A stretch of 64,000 nucleotides of DNA from an uncultured Bacteroidota bacterium (GCA_903850915.1 CAINMV010000014.1:1-64000), one strand, 5' to 3'. Positions 36,434-46,878 are shown, numbered from the stretch's first letter. The notes: generated from the letters alone by a model not told the origin. Program-made: numbers and translations.

Positions 36434-36444
36434 ATTTTGGTTGG

Positions 36445-36452
36445 CAAAATTA
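36445..36452 (-). promoter_or_regulatory. -7 promoter box of hutU
   Basis: TAATTTTG on the minus strand, 11 nt before the ATG of hutU and within the 44-bp divergent spacer. Confidence 0.45.
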
Positions 36453-36477
36453 AATGTATTATATTCGTGAAAAGAAA

Positions 36478-36999
36478 ATGATTCGAAAATATTTAATATT
36501 TTTTATTCCAATTGTACTTGCTACAGCATTTTTTTTGGGTTGTAAGAAGCAGGAGTTGGTTAGTGTGGTGCCAAGCATCAAATATGTAGGTTTTTCTAAA
36601 GTCCAATACCCAAATAGCAGTTCCGATTCAGTTATTTTTGTTCAGTTTAATTTTCAAGATGGCGACGGCGATATAGGCCTAGATTTAGGCGATACCACTT
36701 CTCCATTTCGAATCGGCGAACTATATTATTATAACGTTATAGGTGAATATTTGCAATTCACCAATGGTATCTATAACCATTTAATAATGGGTGGGGATAC
36801 TATTAATTTCAACGATCGTATTGCTGATATTCAGCCAGATTCAAGAAATAAAGGCATCAATGGGACAATCACACTCAAAATTACACCCATTTCAGGGGGG
36901 GTATTGCCAGATTCAATTAAACTGAACATCTGCTTAATTGATCGTGCCTTGCATCGCAGCAATGTCATTGCTACTGGAGGGATTAAGGTTCGATTTTAA
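36478..36999 (+). CDS. Small lipoprotein, function unknown
   Basis: 173 residues from the ATG at 36478. The N-terminus is a lipoprotein signal peptide, with hydrophobic core [14 protein letters not shown] and lipobox cysteine in FFLGCKKQ, so the mature protein is lipid-anchored in the envelope. The central part contains [16 protein letters not shown] (about 60-75), a pattern met in many small Bacteroidota lipoproteins of unknown function that may bind Ca2+ through the DGDGD loop. The upstream ATG at 36454 would add eight residues ahead of a good basic n-region (MIRKY) and is not preferred. Divergent from hutU. Confidence 0.8.
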   Translation: MIRKYLIFFIPIVLATAFFLGCKKQELVSVVPSIKYVGFSKVQYPNSSSDSVIFVQFNFQDGDGDIGLDLGDTTSPFRIGELYYYNVIGEYLQFTNGIYNHLIMGGDTINFNDRIADIQPDSRNKGINGTITLKITPISGGVLPDSIKLNICLIDRALHRSNVIATGGIKVRF

Positions 37000-37167
37000 T
37001 GAGACGACCTTTCGATAGGTGTTTTATACGATCTATTTTACCCAAATTTCAGATTCATTAGTTTATAAAAGAGGTTAAAAATAATTCATTTTGGCTTTAA
37101 ATTTACTTTAAATAGGCACCGGATTAAGCCAGTTCGCTTTCTCACTTTTTTATATGGCACACTTTTA

Positions 37168-37175
37168 TATCTTTG
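37168..37175 (+). promoter_or_regulatory. -7 promoter box of secDF
   Basis: TATCTTTG, 85 nt upstream of the secDF ATG, implying a leader of about 80 nt. The leader has no recognisable riboswitch. Confidence 0.45.
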
Positions 37176-37260
37176 CACCTCATTTTTTTAGCTTGGGATA
37201 AACCCATAGTATTCTGAAAAGAATATATTTGAAATCTAATTTATACATTTTAAAGTAGCA

Positions 37261-40227
37261 ATGAAGAATAAAGGATTGATCAGATCATTTGCGATCGTTT
37301 TGGCAATTATTAGTTTGTACCAGTTGTCTTTTAACGTGCTGGTATGGCGTTGGGATAGTAAAGCAAAAACCTACGCTGGTAAATTTCCTCAGGAAGAACA
37401 GGCAACGAAGTTGCGTGAATTTAAGGACTCAATAGCCAATATTCCAATTTACAATTTATTGGTTGCTAAGTTTACCTATAAGGAATGTAAAGATGAAGCG
37501 ATTACCTTGGGTTTGGACTTACAAGGAGGTATGAACGTTACACTTGAAGTTTCTCAAGTGGAGTTTATTAGAGCCCTTACCAATAACAATCCGGATCCTA
37601 ACTTCAACGCTGCGGTAGATAATGCTGAGAAAATCTCGGTTACAAGTCAACGTACTTTTATCGATTTGTTTTATGAAGAATATACAAAACTAAGCCCAGG
37701 TAAAAAACTTTCTGCGCTATTTGCGGTTCCAACCAATAAAGCAGTTAATTTTAATAGTTCGGATGACGAGGTTTTAAAAATGATTCGTGAAGAATCAGGT
37801 CGTGCTATCGATCGCTCTTACGAGATTATTCGCAGTCGTATCGACAAATTCGGGGTAACGCAACCGAATGTACAGAAACTTGAAAATCAAGGTCGTATCT
37901 TAGTTGAATTACCAGGTGCCGACGAGCCGGAGCGTGTTCGTAAACTATTACAAAGCACAGCAAAGCTAGAGTTCTGGGAAACTTATCCTAATGGTGATGA
38001 TGTTTACAAATTGTTAGATACCATCAGTAAGGGCTTGGGTAAAGTGATGAGTGGTGAAGTGGCAACAACGGATACTATCAAAAAAACGGCTGCCGATTCT
38101 TTAGCTACAGCAAAAGCAGATTCAATTGCAAAGTCTGATACCACACGTAAATCTCAAGAAGAGAAATATGCGAAAGCAATAAAAGAAAGTCCATTATTGG
38201 CCATTTTACAGCCAGCAGCTGATCAAAAGAATGGTTACCAAAAAGGTTCTATGATTGGTTTTGTTCAAGTAAAAGACACTGCAAAATTCAATAAGTATAT
38301 CAATAGCCCAACAGCAACTTATTGGATGAACAGCCTTCCTGCCACATTAGGAATTAAGTTTGCTTTTGGTAATAAAGCCTTGCCATTAAAAGATGGAGGC
38401 GCAGTAGTTCAAGTTTATTCTTTGAGAACGAAAGATGTTACCCGCGGATCTGTATTAGATGGTTCGGCTGTTGCTTCTGCTCGTCAAGATTACGATCAAT
38501 TGACTGGAAATCCTGATGTTAGTATGCTAATGACAACACAAGGTGCTCAAAATTGGGCTGCTATCACGAAAGCAAATACAGGCAAAAGTATCGCTATCTT
38601 ACTAGATGGTGCCGTATATTCAGCTCCTAACGTAAATGGCGAGATTTCTGGCGGAAGCTCACAAATTAGTGGTGGATTCACAGTAAAAGAAGCACAAGAT
38701 TTAGCTAATATTTTACAAACAGGTAAATTGCCTGCTCCATGTAAAATTATCGAAGAGGTTATCGTAGGCCCATCTTTGGGTAAAGAGGCAATTCGCTCAG
38801 GATTAATAACCTTGCTTATTGCCTTTATCGCTATCATCGCCTTCATGATTTTATACTATAACCTCGCGGGTTTCTCTTCAGATGTTGCAGTTATAATCAA
38901 CTTATTCTTCATTTTGGGTGTATTGGCCTCCTTGCATTCAGCGTTAACATTGCCAGGTTTTGCTGGTATTGTGCTTACGTTGGCAGTTGCGGTAGATGCC
39001 AACGTCTTGATTAATGAGCGCGTAAAAGAGGAGATGAAAGACGGAAAAAATATGCGCCAATCCGTTTCAGCGGGTTACCGTCATGCTCTTTCAGCTATTA
39101 TCGATTCTCACGTTACAGGGTTATTGGCAGGTGTTGTTTTGGTGTTTTTAGGAACAGGACCAATCAAAGGTTTTGCAATTGTTTTGATTATCGGTATTAT
39201 TACTTCTTTATTTACAGCCATCTTTATCACACGTTTACAAATTGAACGCTGGTTAGATTTGGGTAAAGAAATTAAATTTAGCACTTCGCTTTCTGAGCAC
39301 CTTTTCAAGGGCTCTAATTTTGATTGGGTTGGTAAACGTAAAATTTATTATATCATCTCTGGAACAGTTATTCTTTTAGGCGCTGTTTCTATGTTCACCA
39401 AAGGATTCTCTTTGGGCGTGGATTTCAAGGGCGGTTGGACATATGTTGTGAAGTTGGATAAGCCTGCAAACACGTCTGATGTTGCTTCTGGGCTTTCCGC
39501 TTCTTTTGATAACTTAACGCCTCAAGTAAAAACATACGGAAGTGACTCTAAGATCAAGGTAACAACGACGTATAAAATTGATGTTGCAAATGCTACAGAG
39601 CCAGAAGTACGCGAGCATTTGATGACTGGATTGAAAGGTTTAGGTTATGATGCTACTATTGAAAGTAGTAGTAAAATTGGAGCAACAATGGCATCCGATG
39701 CTAAGTTCTCTGCTTTACGTGCAATCTTTGTAGCAATTATTGGTATGTTCATTTACATCGTAATCCGTTTCCGTAAATGGCAATTTGGTTTAGGAGCAAC
39801 GGTGGCTTTATTCCACGATGTGTTCTTATTACTCTCATTCTTCTCCATTTTAGATGGTATCGTGCCTTTCTCTTTGGATATTGATCAAGATTTTATAGCA
39901 GCTATCCTTACCGTTTTGGTATTCTCTATGAACGACACGGTAGTTGTATTCGATAGAATTCGTGAATATCTTAATCTTAATAAGAAAGAAAGAGACCGTG
40001 TTAAAATCATCAATTACGCATTGAATGCCACTTTAAGCCGCACAATTGTAACAGCAGGTACTATCTTCTTGGTATGTATGATTTTATTCTTGTTCGGTGG
40101 CGCCGCTATTAAAGGATTCTCTTTCGCCTTATTAATTGGTGTTATCGTTGGTACATATTCTTCATTGTGTATTGCAACTCCTGTAGTGGTAGATTTTGGG
40201 GGAAGTGACTTAGACGGAATTAAATAA
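37261..40227 (+). CDS. secDF: Protein translocase subunit SecDF (fused)
   Basis: Single-chain SecD-SecF of 988 residues that uses proton motive force to pull preproteins through SecYEG. The SecD half shows TLGLDLQGGMNVTLEVSQ (about 79-96), the periplasmic P1 domain, then six helices beginning near ALITLLIAFIA and the conserved ADANVLINERVKEEM-like block (VAVDANVLINERVKEEMKDG). The SecF half begins after ISGTVILLGAVSMF with SLGVDFKGGWTYVV and ends with ILTVLVFSMNDTVVVFDRI. A Lys/Ala/Ser/Asp-rich insert (about 270-320) interrupts P1. Fused SecDF is usual in Bacteroidota. A long leader with a TATCTTTG box precedes it, and a strong terminator follows. Confidence 0.96.
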   Translation: MKNKGLIRSFAIVLAIISLYQLSFNVLVWRWDSKAKTYAGKFPQEEQATKLREFKDSIANIPIYNLLVAKFTYKECKDEAITLGLDLQGGMNVTLEVSQVEFIRALTNNNPDPNFNAAVDNAEKISVTSQRTFIDLFYEEYTKLSPGKKLSALFAVPTNKAVNFNSSDDEVLKMIREESGRAIDRSYEIIRSRIDKFGVTQPNVQKLENQGRILVELPGADEPERVRKLLQSTAKLEFWETYPNGDDVYKLLDTISKGLGKVMSGEVATTDTIKKTAADSLATAKADSIAKSDTTRKSQEEKYAKAIKESPLLAILQPAADQKNGYQKGSMIGFVQVKDTAKFNKYINSPTATYWMNSLPATLGIKFAFGNKALPLKDGGAVVQVYSLRTKDVTRGSVLDGSAVASARQDYDQLTGNPDVSMLMTTQGAQNWAAITKANTGKSIAILLDGAVYSAPNVNGEISGGSSQISGGFTVKEAQDLANILQTGKLPAPCKIIEEVIVGPSLGKEAIRSGLITLLIAFIAIIAFMILYYNLAGFSSDVAVIINLFFILGVLASLHSALTLPGFAGIVLTLAVAVDANVLINERVKEEMKDGKNMRQSVSAGYRHALSAIIDSHVTGLLAGVVLVFLGTGPIKGFAIVLIIGIITSLFTAIFITRLQIERWLDLGKEIKFSTSLSEHLFKGSNFDWVGKRKIYYIISGTVILLGAVSMFTKGFSLGVDFKGGWTYVVKLDKPANTSDVASGLSASFDNLTPQVKTYGSDSKIKVTTTYKIDVANATEPEVREHLMTGLKGLGYDATIESSSKIGATMASDAKFSALRAIFVAIIGMFIYIVIRFRKWQFGLGATVALFHDVFLLLSFFSILDGIVPFSLDIDQDFIAAILTVLVFSMNDTVVVFDRIREYLNLNKKERDRVKIINYALNATLSRTIVTAGTIFLVCMILFLFGGAAIKGFSFALLIGVIVGTYSSLCIATPVVVDFGGSDLDGIK

Positions 40228-40249
40228 TCAAGTTTAAACTGATATGTAA

Positions 40250-40282
40250 CGGCTTACTCCTGCGAGTAGGTCGTTTTTTTTT
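40250..40282 (+). terminator. Intrinsic terminator after secDF
   Basis: A 10-bp stem, CGGCTTACTC paired with GAGTAGGTCG (two G-U pairs), a CTGC loop, and nine T follow the secDF stop by 22 nt. It is the clearest rho-independent terminator in the window. Confidence 0.85.
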
Positions 40283-40357
40283 GCTCAATTTGCTATTGCG
40301 TGTAACATTTGAAAGCTTTTCCAAGCAAGATTTTATACCATCTAAAATTAAAAATTG

Positions 40358-40365
40358 TATATTTG
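40358..40365 (+). promoter_or_regulatory. -7 promoter box of the desaturase gene
   Basis: TATATTTG, 29 nt before the desaturase ATG and downstream of the secDF terminator, so the desaturase has its own transcript. Confidence 0.5.
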
Positions 40366-40394
40366 TTGCCCTCAATTAATTAATAATTTGGCAT

Positions 40395-41468
40395 ATGTCA
40401 CTACAAATACCAAAGTTTCCAGCAGTTACCCCTTCTTTCCATCTACTTTTAAAGCATAGAATCGAAGCTTATTTCGAAAGTAAAGGAATTGACCAACACG
40501 GTAATTTTAAACTTTTTTTCAAAGCAGCATTGCTTGTTGTTGCATTTATAGGAATCTATATTCACTTGGTTTTCTTTACACCTGAATGGTATTTTGCCAT
40601 ACCTGAAACTGTGTTATTCGGAATTGTCATAGCCTTTATTGGTTTTAATATCATGCATGATGGAAGCCACGGAAGCTTTAGTAACTACCGCTGGCTTAAC
40701 CGTATGGCTGCCTACACAATTAATTTCCTTGGAGCAAGTAGCTTTATGTGGAATGTAAAGCATAATATTATTCATCACTCTTTTACCAATATCGACGGAT
40801 TGGATGATGATATAAATGCGGGTATATTTTTAAGGTTGAGCGAGCATCAAAAACGCTATAAATTTCATAGATTTCAACATATCTACTTCTGGTTTTTATA
40901 TTCTCTACTTTACATATTTTGGGTCTTTTATACTGATTATAAAAAGTACTTTACGCATAAAATAGCATTGGTTCCATTAAAGAAACTCGACATCTGGGAT
41001 CATATTATATTTTGGGGGTTTAAAGTGCTGTTTTTGGTTACTTTTATTGCACTTCCAATTTACCAAGTTGGTTTTATGTGGTGGTTAGTAGGCTTTCTTA
41101 CAACCACGCTTTTAGCCGGATTCGTACTAAGTATTGTGTTTCAATTGGCGCACACTGTAGAAGGTACATCTTTCCCCGATTTATCTAAAATGAATGGCAA
41201 GGTAGAGGACGAATGGGCAATTCATCAACTAAAGACAACAGCTAATTTTGCAACAGACAGCAAACTACTTTCATGGTGTGTCGGAGGTTTGAATTTTCAA
41301 GTGGAACATCACCTTTTTCCAAAGGTTTCTCATGTTCATTATCCGGAAATTAGTAAAATTATTAAATCTACCTGTGAGGAATTCAAAGTTCCTTATATTG
41401 TTTATCCTAAGATGAGACATGCAGTTGTTTCTCATTTGAACTACTTGAAACATTTAGGAAGAGCCTAA
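40395..41468 (+). CDS. Membrane fatty acid desaturase
   Basis: 357-residue integral membrane di-iron desaturase acting on acyl chains of lipids or acyl-CoA/ACP. All three histidine boxes are present: HDGSHGSF (about 88), HNIIHH (about 122-127) and QVEHHLFP (about 302). Four to six transmembrane helices flank them. The spacing and QVEHH box place it with linoleoyl-CoA or delta-5/6-type desaturases, but the bond position desaturated cannot be told. It probably adjusts membrane fluidity. It follows the secDF terminator and has its own promoter box. Confidence 0.92.
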   Translation: MSLQIPKFPAVTPSFHLLLKHRIEAYFESKGIDQHGNFKLFFKAALLVVAFIGIYIHLVFFTPEWYFAIPETVLFGIVIAFIGFNIMHDGSHGSFSNYRWLNRMAAYTINFLGASSFMWNVKHNIIHHSFTNIDGLDDDINAGIFLRLSEHQKRYKFHRFQHIYFWFLYSLLYIFWVFYTDYKKYFTHKIALVPLKKLDIWDHIIFWGFKVLFLVTFIALPIYQVGFMWWLVGFLTTTLLAGFVLSIVFQLAHTVEGTSFPDLSKMNGKVEDEWAIHQLKTTANFATDSKLLSWCVGGLNFQVEHHLFPKVSHVHYPEISKIIKSTCEEFKVPYIVYPKMRHAVVSHLNYLKHLGRA

Positions 41469-41524
41469 GTGTTTTTTTTGCGATATTTTACCTTTTTCCG
41501 TTTCAAATTTCATTAGTGTATAAG

Positions 41525-41872
41525 CTAGTTTTGGTCCTTTTGTAAAGCTTCCCAAAATTCTACTGCTCTGCGCGTATGCGGAATACAGATACTTCCTCCA
41601 ACAATATTTCCAACGGCAAGTATTTCAAAAAGTTCTTCGGTGGAAAGTCCCAATGCTAAGCCTTGCTGTAAATGATATTTTACGCAATCGTCGCAACGTA
41701 ACACCAATGAGGCAACCAAGCCAAGCATCTCTTTTGTTTTAGCATCTATAGCACCATCGGCATAAGTATGCTGATCCAAATTAAAAAAGCGTTTTATAAC
41801 AAGATTATCTTCCGCTAAAATCTTATTATTCATGTTACTTCGGTAGGTATTGAATTCTTCTACTTTGTTCAT
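41525..41872 (-). CDS. Carboxymuconolactone decarboxylase family protein (AhpD-like)
   Basis: 115-residue all-helical protein. The family motif appears as VASLVLRCDDCVKYHLQQGL, with a C-x-x-C pair and a downstream His, the active-site arrangement of AhpD-type alkylhydroperoxidases, followed by EELFEILAVGNIVGG. It may act in peroxide detoxification or as a general disulfide-dependent enzyme. The function is not certain from sequence alone, since most members of this family are uncharacterised. No neighbouring peroxiredoxin. It is convergent with the desaturase gene. Confidence 0.88.
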   Translation of the reverse strand: MNKVEEFNTYRSNMNNKILAEDNLVIKRFFNLDQHTYADGAIDAKTKEMLGLVASLVLRCDDCVKYHLQQGLALGLSTEELFEILAVGNIVGGSICIPHTRRAVEFWEALQKDQN

Positions 41873-42006
41873 AAAAATGTGTCTGTTGGTTATTGGAAAT
41901 TAAGAAAGGATCTAATAAAATATTACCCGAAAGGCATAGTTGACATAGTATTATCAAGCATTGACTACTAATCTTTGCTGAAACCAATATAGGCTTTAAT
42001 AAAATA

Positions 42007-44844
42007 TTATTGCTTTACGGGATTGCCTTCGCTATCTAGTTCAATAACAGGATAACCCCAGGCACCAAGTTTCTCTTTAACAGTTTTACGATCGCCAACT
42101 ACCACCACAATCATTTGGTTTAACTCCAAAAGTTGATGTGCGATTGTATTAATTTTCTTAGCATCTAAGCTCATTAATATTTGAAGTTGGTTCATCTTGT
42201 ATTCCGGATCTAATTCATAACGCTGTTTTGCAAATAATATCCCTGCTTTTTGGCTTAATGTCTCATATCGTAATGCCTCGCTTTGGTTAATGGAGTTTTT
42301 TGTAAATTGAACTTCTTCTTCAGTAAGTAAATTGCTTTGGTAGTTATTCAGCTCTTTAAAAATTTCGGTAAGGGTGCTATCGGTTGCCTCCTTTTTAAAT
42401 CCTCCCGAAATACTAAATGGTCCTCGGTATTTTGTGCCACTGAATCCACTGCGTACGCCGTAAGTCCAGCCTTTATTTTCACGAAGATTCATGTTTAAAT
42501 GGCTATTAAATGTGCCACCTAACATGAAATTCATCAGCCCAGCTTTATAAAAATCACCTTCTGCATCAAACGGCAATGCCATATATCCCAATCTAATTTG
42601 CGATTGTGCTGCCTTATCACTATGGATAAAGTAGATGGTTGTTGCCATTGTTTTAACACGTTTTTCATTCTTTAAAGAAGATGGAAGCTGCATATCAGTT
42701 TGTTTCCATTGCTCTAAAAATGAAAGTTTACCTCTTAGTTGCATCATATCAATGTCTCCAACAGCAACAATCTCAGTCAATTGAGGAACATAATATTTCT
42801 TAAAGAAATCTTTTACATCATCTAATGTTATATTTTTTACTGTTTCTGTGGTTCCTTCATTGGCTATCGATTTTATGTTTTCTTCGCCATATACCAACTT
42901 TGCAAAACAACGGTCAGCAATCGAAGAAGGTTGTATAAGAGAATTGCTAATATTCTCAAGCTGTTGCTTTTTAGCACGGTCAAATTCGGCTTCACGGAAG
43001 GCTGGATATAATAATTTATCTTGTAGCAGGCCAAGGGTAATGTCAATGTTTTTCTTTAGCGTACCTACTGTAATGTAGGTGTTTTCAGCATCGCAGCTCA
43101 CACTAATAGTACTTCCAATTTTATCGAGTTCGGTTTCAAACTGCTCGGAGAGCAAACTTGCTGTGCCTTCGTTCATTAAACGTGCGGTTAAAACCGCGAG
43201 CCCTGCCTTATCCTGATGATTATAATCCATAAGATGTCCACCTTTGATAATAATCTGAAAACTGATATATGGAATTTCACTTTGCGTTAGCCCACTAAAT
43301 TGAATGCCATTGTTGAAGTTAGCGCGAACTTCATTAATATGCTGAGGAATAATAGGAACAGGAGGTACTTGAGGCTTCACGCTGCGATCAAATTTATCTT
43401 TCACAGGGCGAAGTTTAATTTTTCCTGTTTTTTTAGCAGCAGGAGCATCTGCTTCTGGAGTTTTATAGTTGTCTTCGCGAGCTAAATTCTTTTTATCTTT
43501 AGGGTAAACGCTGATACATACATAATGTTTGTTTTTGAAATAGCGGTTGTATGCATCTAAAATATCTGTTCTGGTAATATTTTGAATCTCTTTGAGTTGT
43601 TTCTGAATTAAATTGGCACTCCCTCCCAAGGTATAAAAGCTTGCAAGAGTAGAAACCTTGCCATTCACACTTTCTAAGCTTTTAATAAAGCTTACTTCGG
43701 CAGTAGATTTTGCTCGAAGCAAGTCGTCATCAGATAGCCCTTTGGTTTCGAATTCATCAAGGCAAACGTCAATTAAAGAATCGATGCTGCTAAGTTTAAC
43801 ATTGGGATAGGCCATTACATTTATGGCCAACTCTCCGCTTAATTCTGATGTGGAGTTGGAAACACTTGCCGACGAGGCTAGTTGTGATTTAATAAAACGA
43901 TTGTAAAAAACCGAAGACTTATTTCCACTTAATATCTCACATAGAATATCTATCGCTGCTTCATCTTGATGGAAAGAATTAACCGAAGAATATACACGAC
44001 GTAGCAAAGGCTGACGGATATTATCACTCATCGAAACATAGCGATCTTCGTTTAGCACCGGTTGTTGTGCAGGCATTTTTTTCACCACTGGGCAAGGTTT
44101 AATAGCACCGAAGTACTTCTCTATCATCCTTACTACATCTGCGGTTTTTACGTCGCCTCCCACTGTTATTACTGCGTTGTTAGGCCCATACCAGCGTAAG
44201 AAGAAACTCTTTAAATCATTAACATCAACAGAATTAAGATGGCTAATATAGCCGATGGTTAACCAGCTATATGGGTGACCTTGCGGATAAAAGGCACGAG
44301 ATAAGTTTTCTTGAACTAAACCATAAGGGCGGTTGTCATAGTTTTGTCCGCGTTCGTTTTTAACTGTTTCGCGTTGGTTTTCAAACTTTCTTTGATTTAC
44401 AGAGTCAAGTAAAAAACCCATCCGATCTGCTTCTAACCAAAGAGCTACTTCTAGTTGCGATTTTGGCACGGTCTCGTAATAGTTGGTGCGATCGCGGTTT
44501 GTTGTTCCGTTTAACGTGCCACCAGCGTTACTTACAATTTTAAAATGTTGATCATCGCCAACGTTTTTACTTCCCTGAAACATCATATGTTCGAAGAAGT
44601 GTGCGAAGCCGGATTTGCCAATTTCTTCACGTGCGCTACCTACATGGTAGGTAACATCCACATGCACCAAAGGGTCACTGTGGTCCTCATGTACCATAAT
44701 AGTTAAACCATTTTTCAAACGATACATTTCATATGGAATGGTCACTTCGTTAGCTTTGGCTGATACCTTTTCAATAAGCTTTGCTTGAGAAAAAGCCATA
44801 GTATAGATTACAAATACAAGGAATAAAAGAATAAAACGTTTCAT
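42007..44844 (-). CDS. Exported M16 metallopeptidase, double-domain
   Basis: 945 residues from the ATG at 44844, with a signal peptide (MKRFILLFLVFVIYTMAFS-Q). The inverted zinc motif HFFEH (about 82-86 of this start) in GFAHFFEHMMFQGSKN and the downstream glutamate in RETVKNERGQNY define an active M16 (insulinase/pitrilysin) N-terminal half. The C-terminal half (about 500-940) repeats the fold without the motif, ending in MIVVVVGDRKTV. Typical substrates are short unfolded peptides in the periplasm. The upstream ATG at 44874 adds ten residues before the signal peptide and is less likely. Confidence 0.93.
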   Translation of the reverse strand: MKRFILLFLVFVIYTMAFSQAKLIEKVSAKANEVTIPYEMYRLKNGLTIMVHEDHSDPLVHVDVTYHVGSAREEIGKSGFAHFFEHMMFQGSKNVGDDQHFKIVSNAGGTLNGTTNRDRTNYYETVPKSQLEVALWLEADRMGFLLDSVNQRKFENQRETVKNERGQNYDNRPYGLVQENLSRAFYPQGHPYSWLTIGYISHLNSVDVNDLKSFFLRWYGPNNAVITVGGDVKTADVVRMIEKYFGAIKPCPVVKKMPAQQPVLNEDRYVSMSDNIRQPLLRRVYSSVNSFHQDEAAIDILCEILSGNKSSVFYNRFIKSQLASSASVSNSTSELSGELAINVMAYPNVKLSSIDSLIDVCLDEFETKGLSDDDLLRAKSTAEVSFIKSLESVNGKVSTLASFYTLGGSANLIQKQLKEIQNITRTDILDAYNRYFKNKHYVCISVYPKDKKNLAREDNYKTPEADAPAAKKTGKIKLRPVKDKFDRSVKPQVPPVPIIPQHINEVRANFNNGIQFSGLTQSEIPYISFQIIIKGGHLMDYNHQDKAGLAVLTARLMNEGTASLLSEQFETELDKIGSTISVSCDAENTYITVGTLKKNIDITLGLLQDKLLYPAFREAEFDRAKKQQLENISNSLIQPSSIADRCFAKLVYGEENIKSIANEGTTETVKNITLDDVKDFFKKYYVPQLTEIVAVGDIDMMQLRGKLSFLEQWKQTDMQLPSSLKNEKRVKTMATTIYFIHSDKAAQSQIRLGYMALPFDAEGDFYKAGLMNFMLGGTFNSHLNMNLRENKGWTYGVRSGFSGTKYRGPFSISGGFKKEATDSTLTEIFKELNNYQSNLLTEEEVQFTKNSINQSEALRYETLSQKAGILFAKQRYELDPEYKMNQLQILMSLDAKKINTIAHQLLELNQMIVVVVGDRKTVKEKLGAWGYPVIELDSEGNPVKQ

Positions 44845-44987
44845 AGCGATAATCGAAAATTTAAAGTACTTCAAAAAAACAATATTTTTTTGAAGTATGG
44901 GAGATAATTAACATGTATTTACGTCATTAATGCTCCTTTAATATTGAGTGCATTTTTTGACTAAATAAATTTGAAATTAAAAAACAT

Positions 44988-46322
44988 CTAAAACGACCAA
45001 TTGATGCCGCCAAAGGTGCCGGAACTCATAAGCAAAAGTACTGTTGGCTCAGCATTTATAAGGTGTTGCGTCGCATCTTTTAATAGGTCGGGTTGATTAA
45101 AAACAGTAACATGCCTTCCAAAATTCAATTGCACTGCATCGGCTTCCAGTATCCTGTTTTTCTGTTTCAATGTCTCTTCATCGAAATATACTAAGGCCAC
45201 ATCGGCATCATCCATGCTATGTTGATATTGCGGTAAGAAATTTCGATCTAAACTACTGAATGTGTGTAGCTCAAAAACAGCAACTACTTTTTTGTCAGGA
45301 TACTGCTGTTTTACCGCTTTCACAGTCCCTTTAAGTTTGGATGGAGAATGTGCAAAATCGCGATAGACAATTAATTTTTTACTATTGTGAATCAATTCAA
45401 GGCGTCTTGCAGCGCCAGAAAACGATTGCATTGCAGTGTAAAAATCATGTTTGCTAACGGCTAACCTTTCGCATACCATGCGTGCCCCTTCCATGTTTTG
45501 TAGGTTATGTTCACCAAAAATTTGCAATTGGTAAGTATTTCCTTCGCTTATAATATGAGTGATGTTTTCGTTATCTATAGAGTACTTTGGAGTGTTATAT
45601 GGTGCGCTTATTACCTGTGGATGTTGCATTGCAATTTGTTTTAAGTATACATCGTTTTCATAATAAAACAGATGCGTTTCTGTATCCATAGTATCGACGA
45701 AAATGTCGAACTGATGTACATAATTTTCAAAGGTGGGAAATACATTAATATGATCCCAAGCAATACCGGTAAGCATCGCCACATGTGGCTTATAAAGGTG
45801 AAATTTTGGGCGTAGGTCGATAGGTGATGACAAATATTCATCGCCTTCTAATATTATAATGGGAGCCTCCTCGGTAAGCTTTACCATTGTTTCAAAGCCT
45901 TCCACCTGCGATCCTACCATATAGTCGAACGTCTTCGATAAGGTATGTAGCACATGCATAATCATAGCGGTAGTGGTTGTTTTACCATGGCTTCCCCCAA
46001 TCACCACACGAAGTTTATTTTTACAGTTTTCGTAAATAAATTCGGGAAAAGAATAAATCTTAAGTCCGAGTTCTTTGGCTTTTAAAAGCTCAGGATTGTC
46101 TATTCGTGCGTGCATGCCTAAAATTACGGCATCTAAGTTCGATGTTATACGATTTGCGTCCCACCCAAATTTTTCGGGCAGTAGGTTGTACTTTTCTAGG
46201 CGTGATTTTGCGGGTTCATAAATGGCGTCGTCACTACCCGTAACATCGTTTCCTTTAAGATGCAAGGCAATTGTTATGTTGTGCATTACAGCACCACCGC
46301 AGGCAATCAAATGTATTCTCAT
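44988..46322 (-). CDS. mpl: UDP-N-acetylmuramate:L-alanyl-gamma-D-glutamyl-meso-diaminopimelate ligase Mpl
   Basis: Ligates recycled tripeptide onto UDP-MurNAc, a peptidoglycan recycling step that complements LD-carboxypeptidase (25184-26092). The 444 residues show the Rossmann start RIHLIACGGAVMHNITIAL, the ATP site VVIGGSHGKTTTTAMIMHVL, EGDEYLSSPIDLRPKFHLY and the central AWDHINVFPTFENY. The family is Mur ligase; the GGAVMHN and LRPKF elements point to Mpl rather than MurC. The rnhA gene is immediately upstream (24-bp gap), so the two may share a transcript. Confidence 0.92.
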   Translation of the reverse strand: MRIHLIACGGAVMHNITIALHLKGNDVTGSDDAIYEPAKSRLEKYNLLPEKFGWDANRITSNLDAVILGMHARIDNPELLKAKELGLKIYSFPEFIYENCKNKLRVVIGGSHGKTTTTAMIMHVLHTLSKTFDYMVGSQVEGFETMVKLTEEAPIIILEGDEYLSSPIDLRPKFHLYKPHVAMLTGIAWDHINVFPTFENYVHQFDIFVDTMDTETHLFYYENDVYLKQIAMQHPQVISAPYNTPKYSIDNENITHIISEGNTYQLQIFGEHNLQNMEGARMVCERLAVSKHDFYTAMQSFSGAARRLELIHNSKKLIVYRDFAHSPSKLKGTVKAVKQQYPDKKVVAVFELHTFSSLDRNFLPQYQHSMDDADVALVYFDEETLKQKNRILEADAVQLNFGRHVTVFNQPDLLKDATQHLINAEPTVLLLMSSGTFGGINWSF

Positions 46323-46346
46323 GTGGTATAATTTATTTTTTAGATA

Positions 46347-46823
46347 TTAATCAGCATCAGCATTTTCTTCATACCATTTGTCGATATGCTTATGTGGGGC
46401 ATTGGCTGCAATTACGGAGAGCTCATCACAACGTTCGTTTTCTTTGAGTCCGGCATGCCCTTTTACCCAAACCATTTTTATTTGTTGCTTGTCATATAGA
46501 GGCAAGAAGCGTCGCCATAGGTCTTCGTTTTTTTTACCTTTAAATCCTTTCTTTACCCATCCAAAAACCCATTTTTTTTCAATGCTATTCACTACATATT
46601 GTGAGTCGGAATAAACAGTTACATGCAGGTTTTCTTTTTTAAGATGTTCCAATGCCACAATAACAGCGAGTAATTCCATTCTATTATTTGTGGTGTGTTT
46701 GTATCCTTCACTAATCTCTTTTCGTTTTTCGCCATAAAGCATCACTACACCATAACCGCCTGGTCCGGGATTTCCTAATGCGGCACCATCAGTATAGATA
46801 ATTACTTTTTGAGCTGGATTCAT
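46347..46823 (-). CDS. rnhA: Ribonuclease HI
   Basis: Endonuclease that degrades the RNA strand of RNA-DNA hybrids, acting in Okazaki primer removal and R-loop clearance. The 158-residue protein has the four-carboxylate active site: D in YTDGAALGNPGPGG (about D12), E in NNRMELLAV (about E50), D in YSDSQYVVNS (about D73) and H/D in KGHAGLKENERCDEL. The basic protrusion KKWVFGWVKKGFKGKKNEDL is typical of the E. coli-like enzyme. Downstream it is followed closely by mpl. Confidence 0.96.
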   Translation of the reverse strand: MNPAQKVIIYTDGAALGNPGPGGYGVVMLYGEKRKEISEGYKHTTNNRMELLAVIVALEHLKKENLHVTVYSDSQYVVNSIEKKWVFGWVKKGFKGKKNEDLWRRFLPLYDKQQIKMVWVKGHAGLKENERCDELSVIAANAPHKHIDKWYEENADAD

Positions 46824-46878
46824 TATGGCGTTGTATTTGGCTGCTAATTATAGGAAGCAAGAGTATGTGAAAGAGATA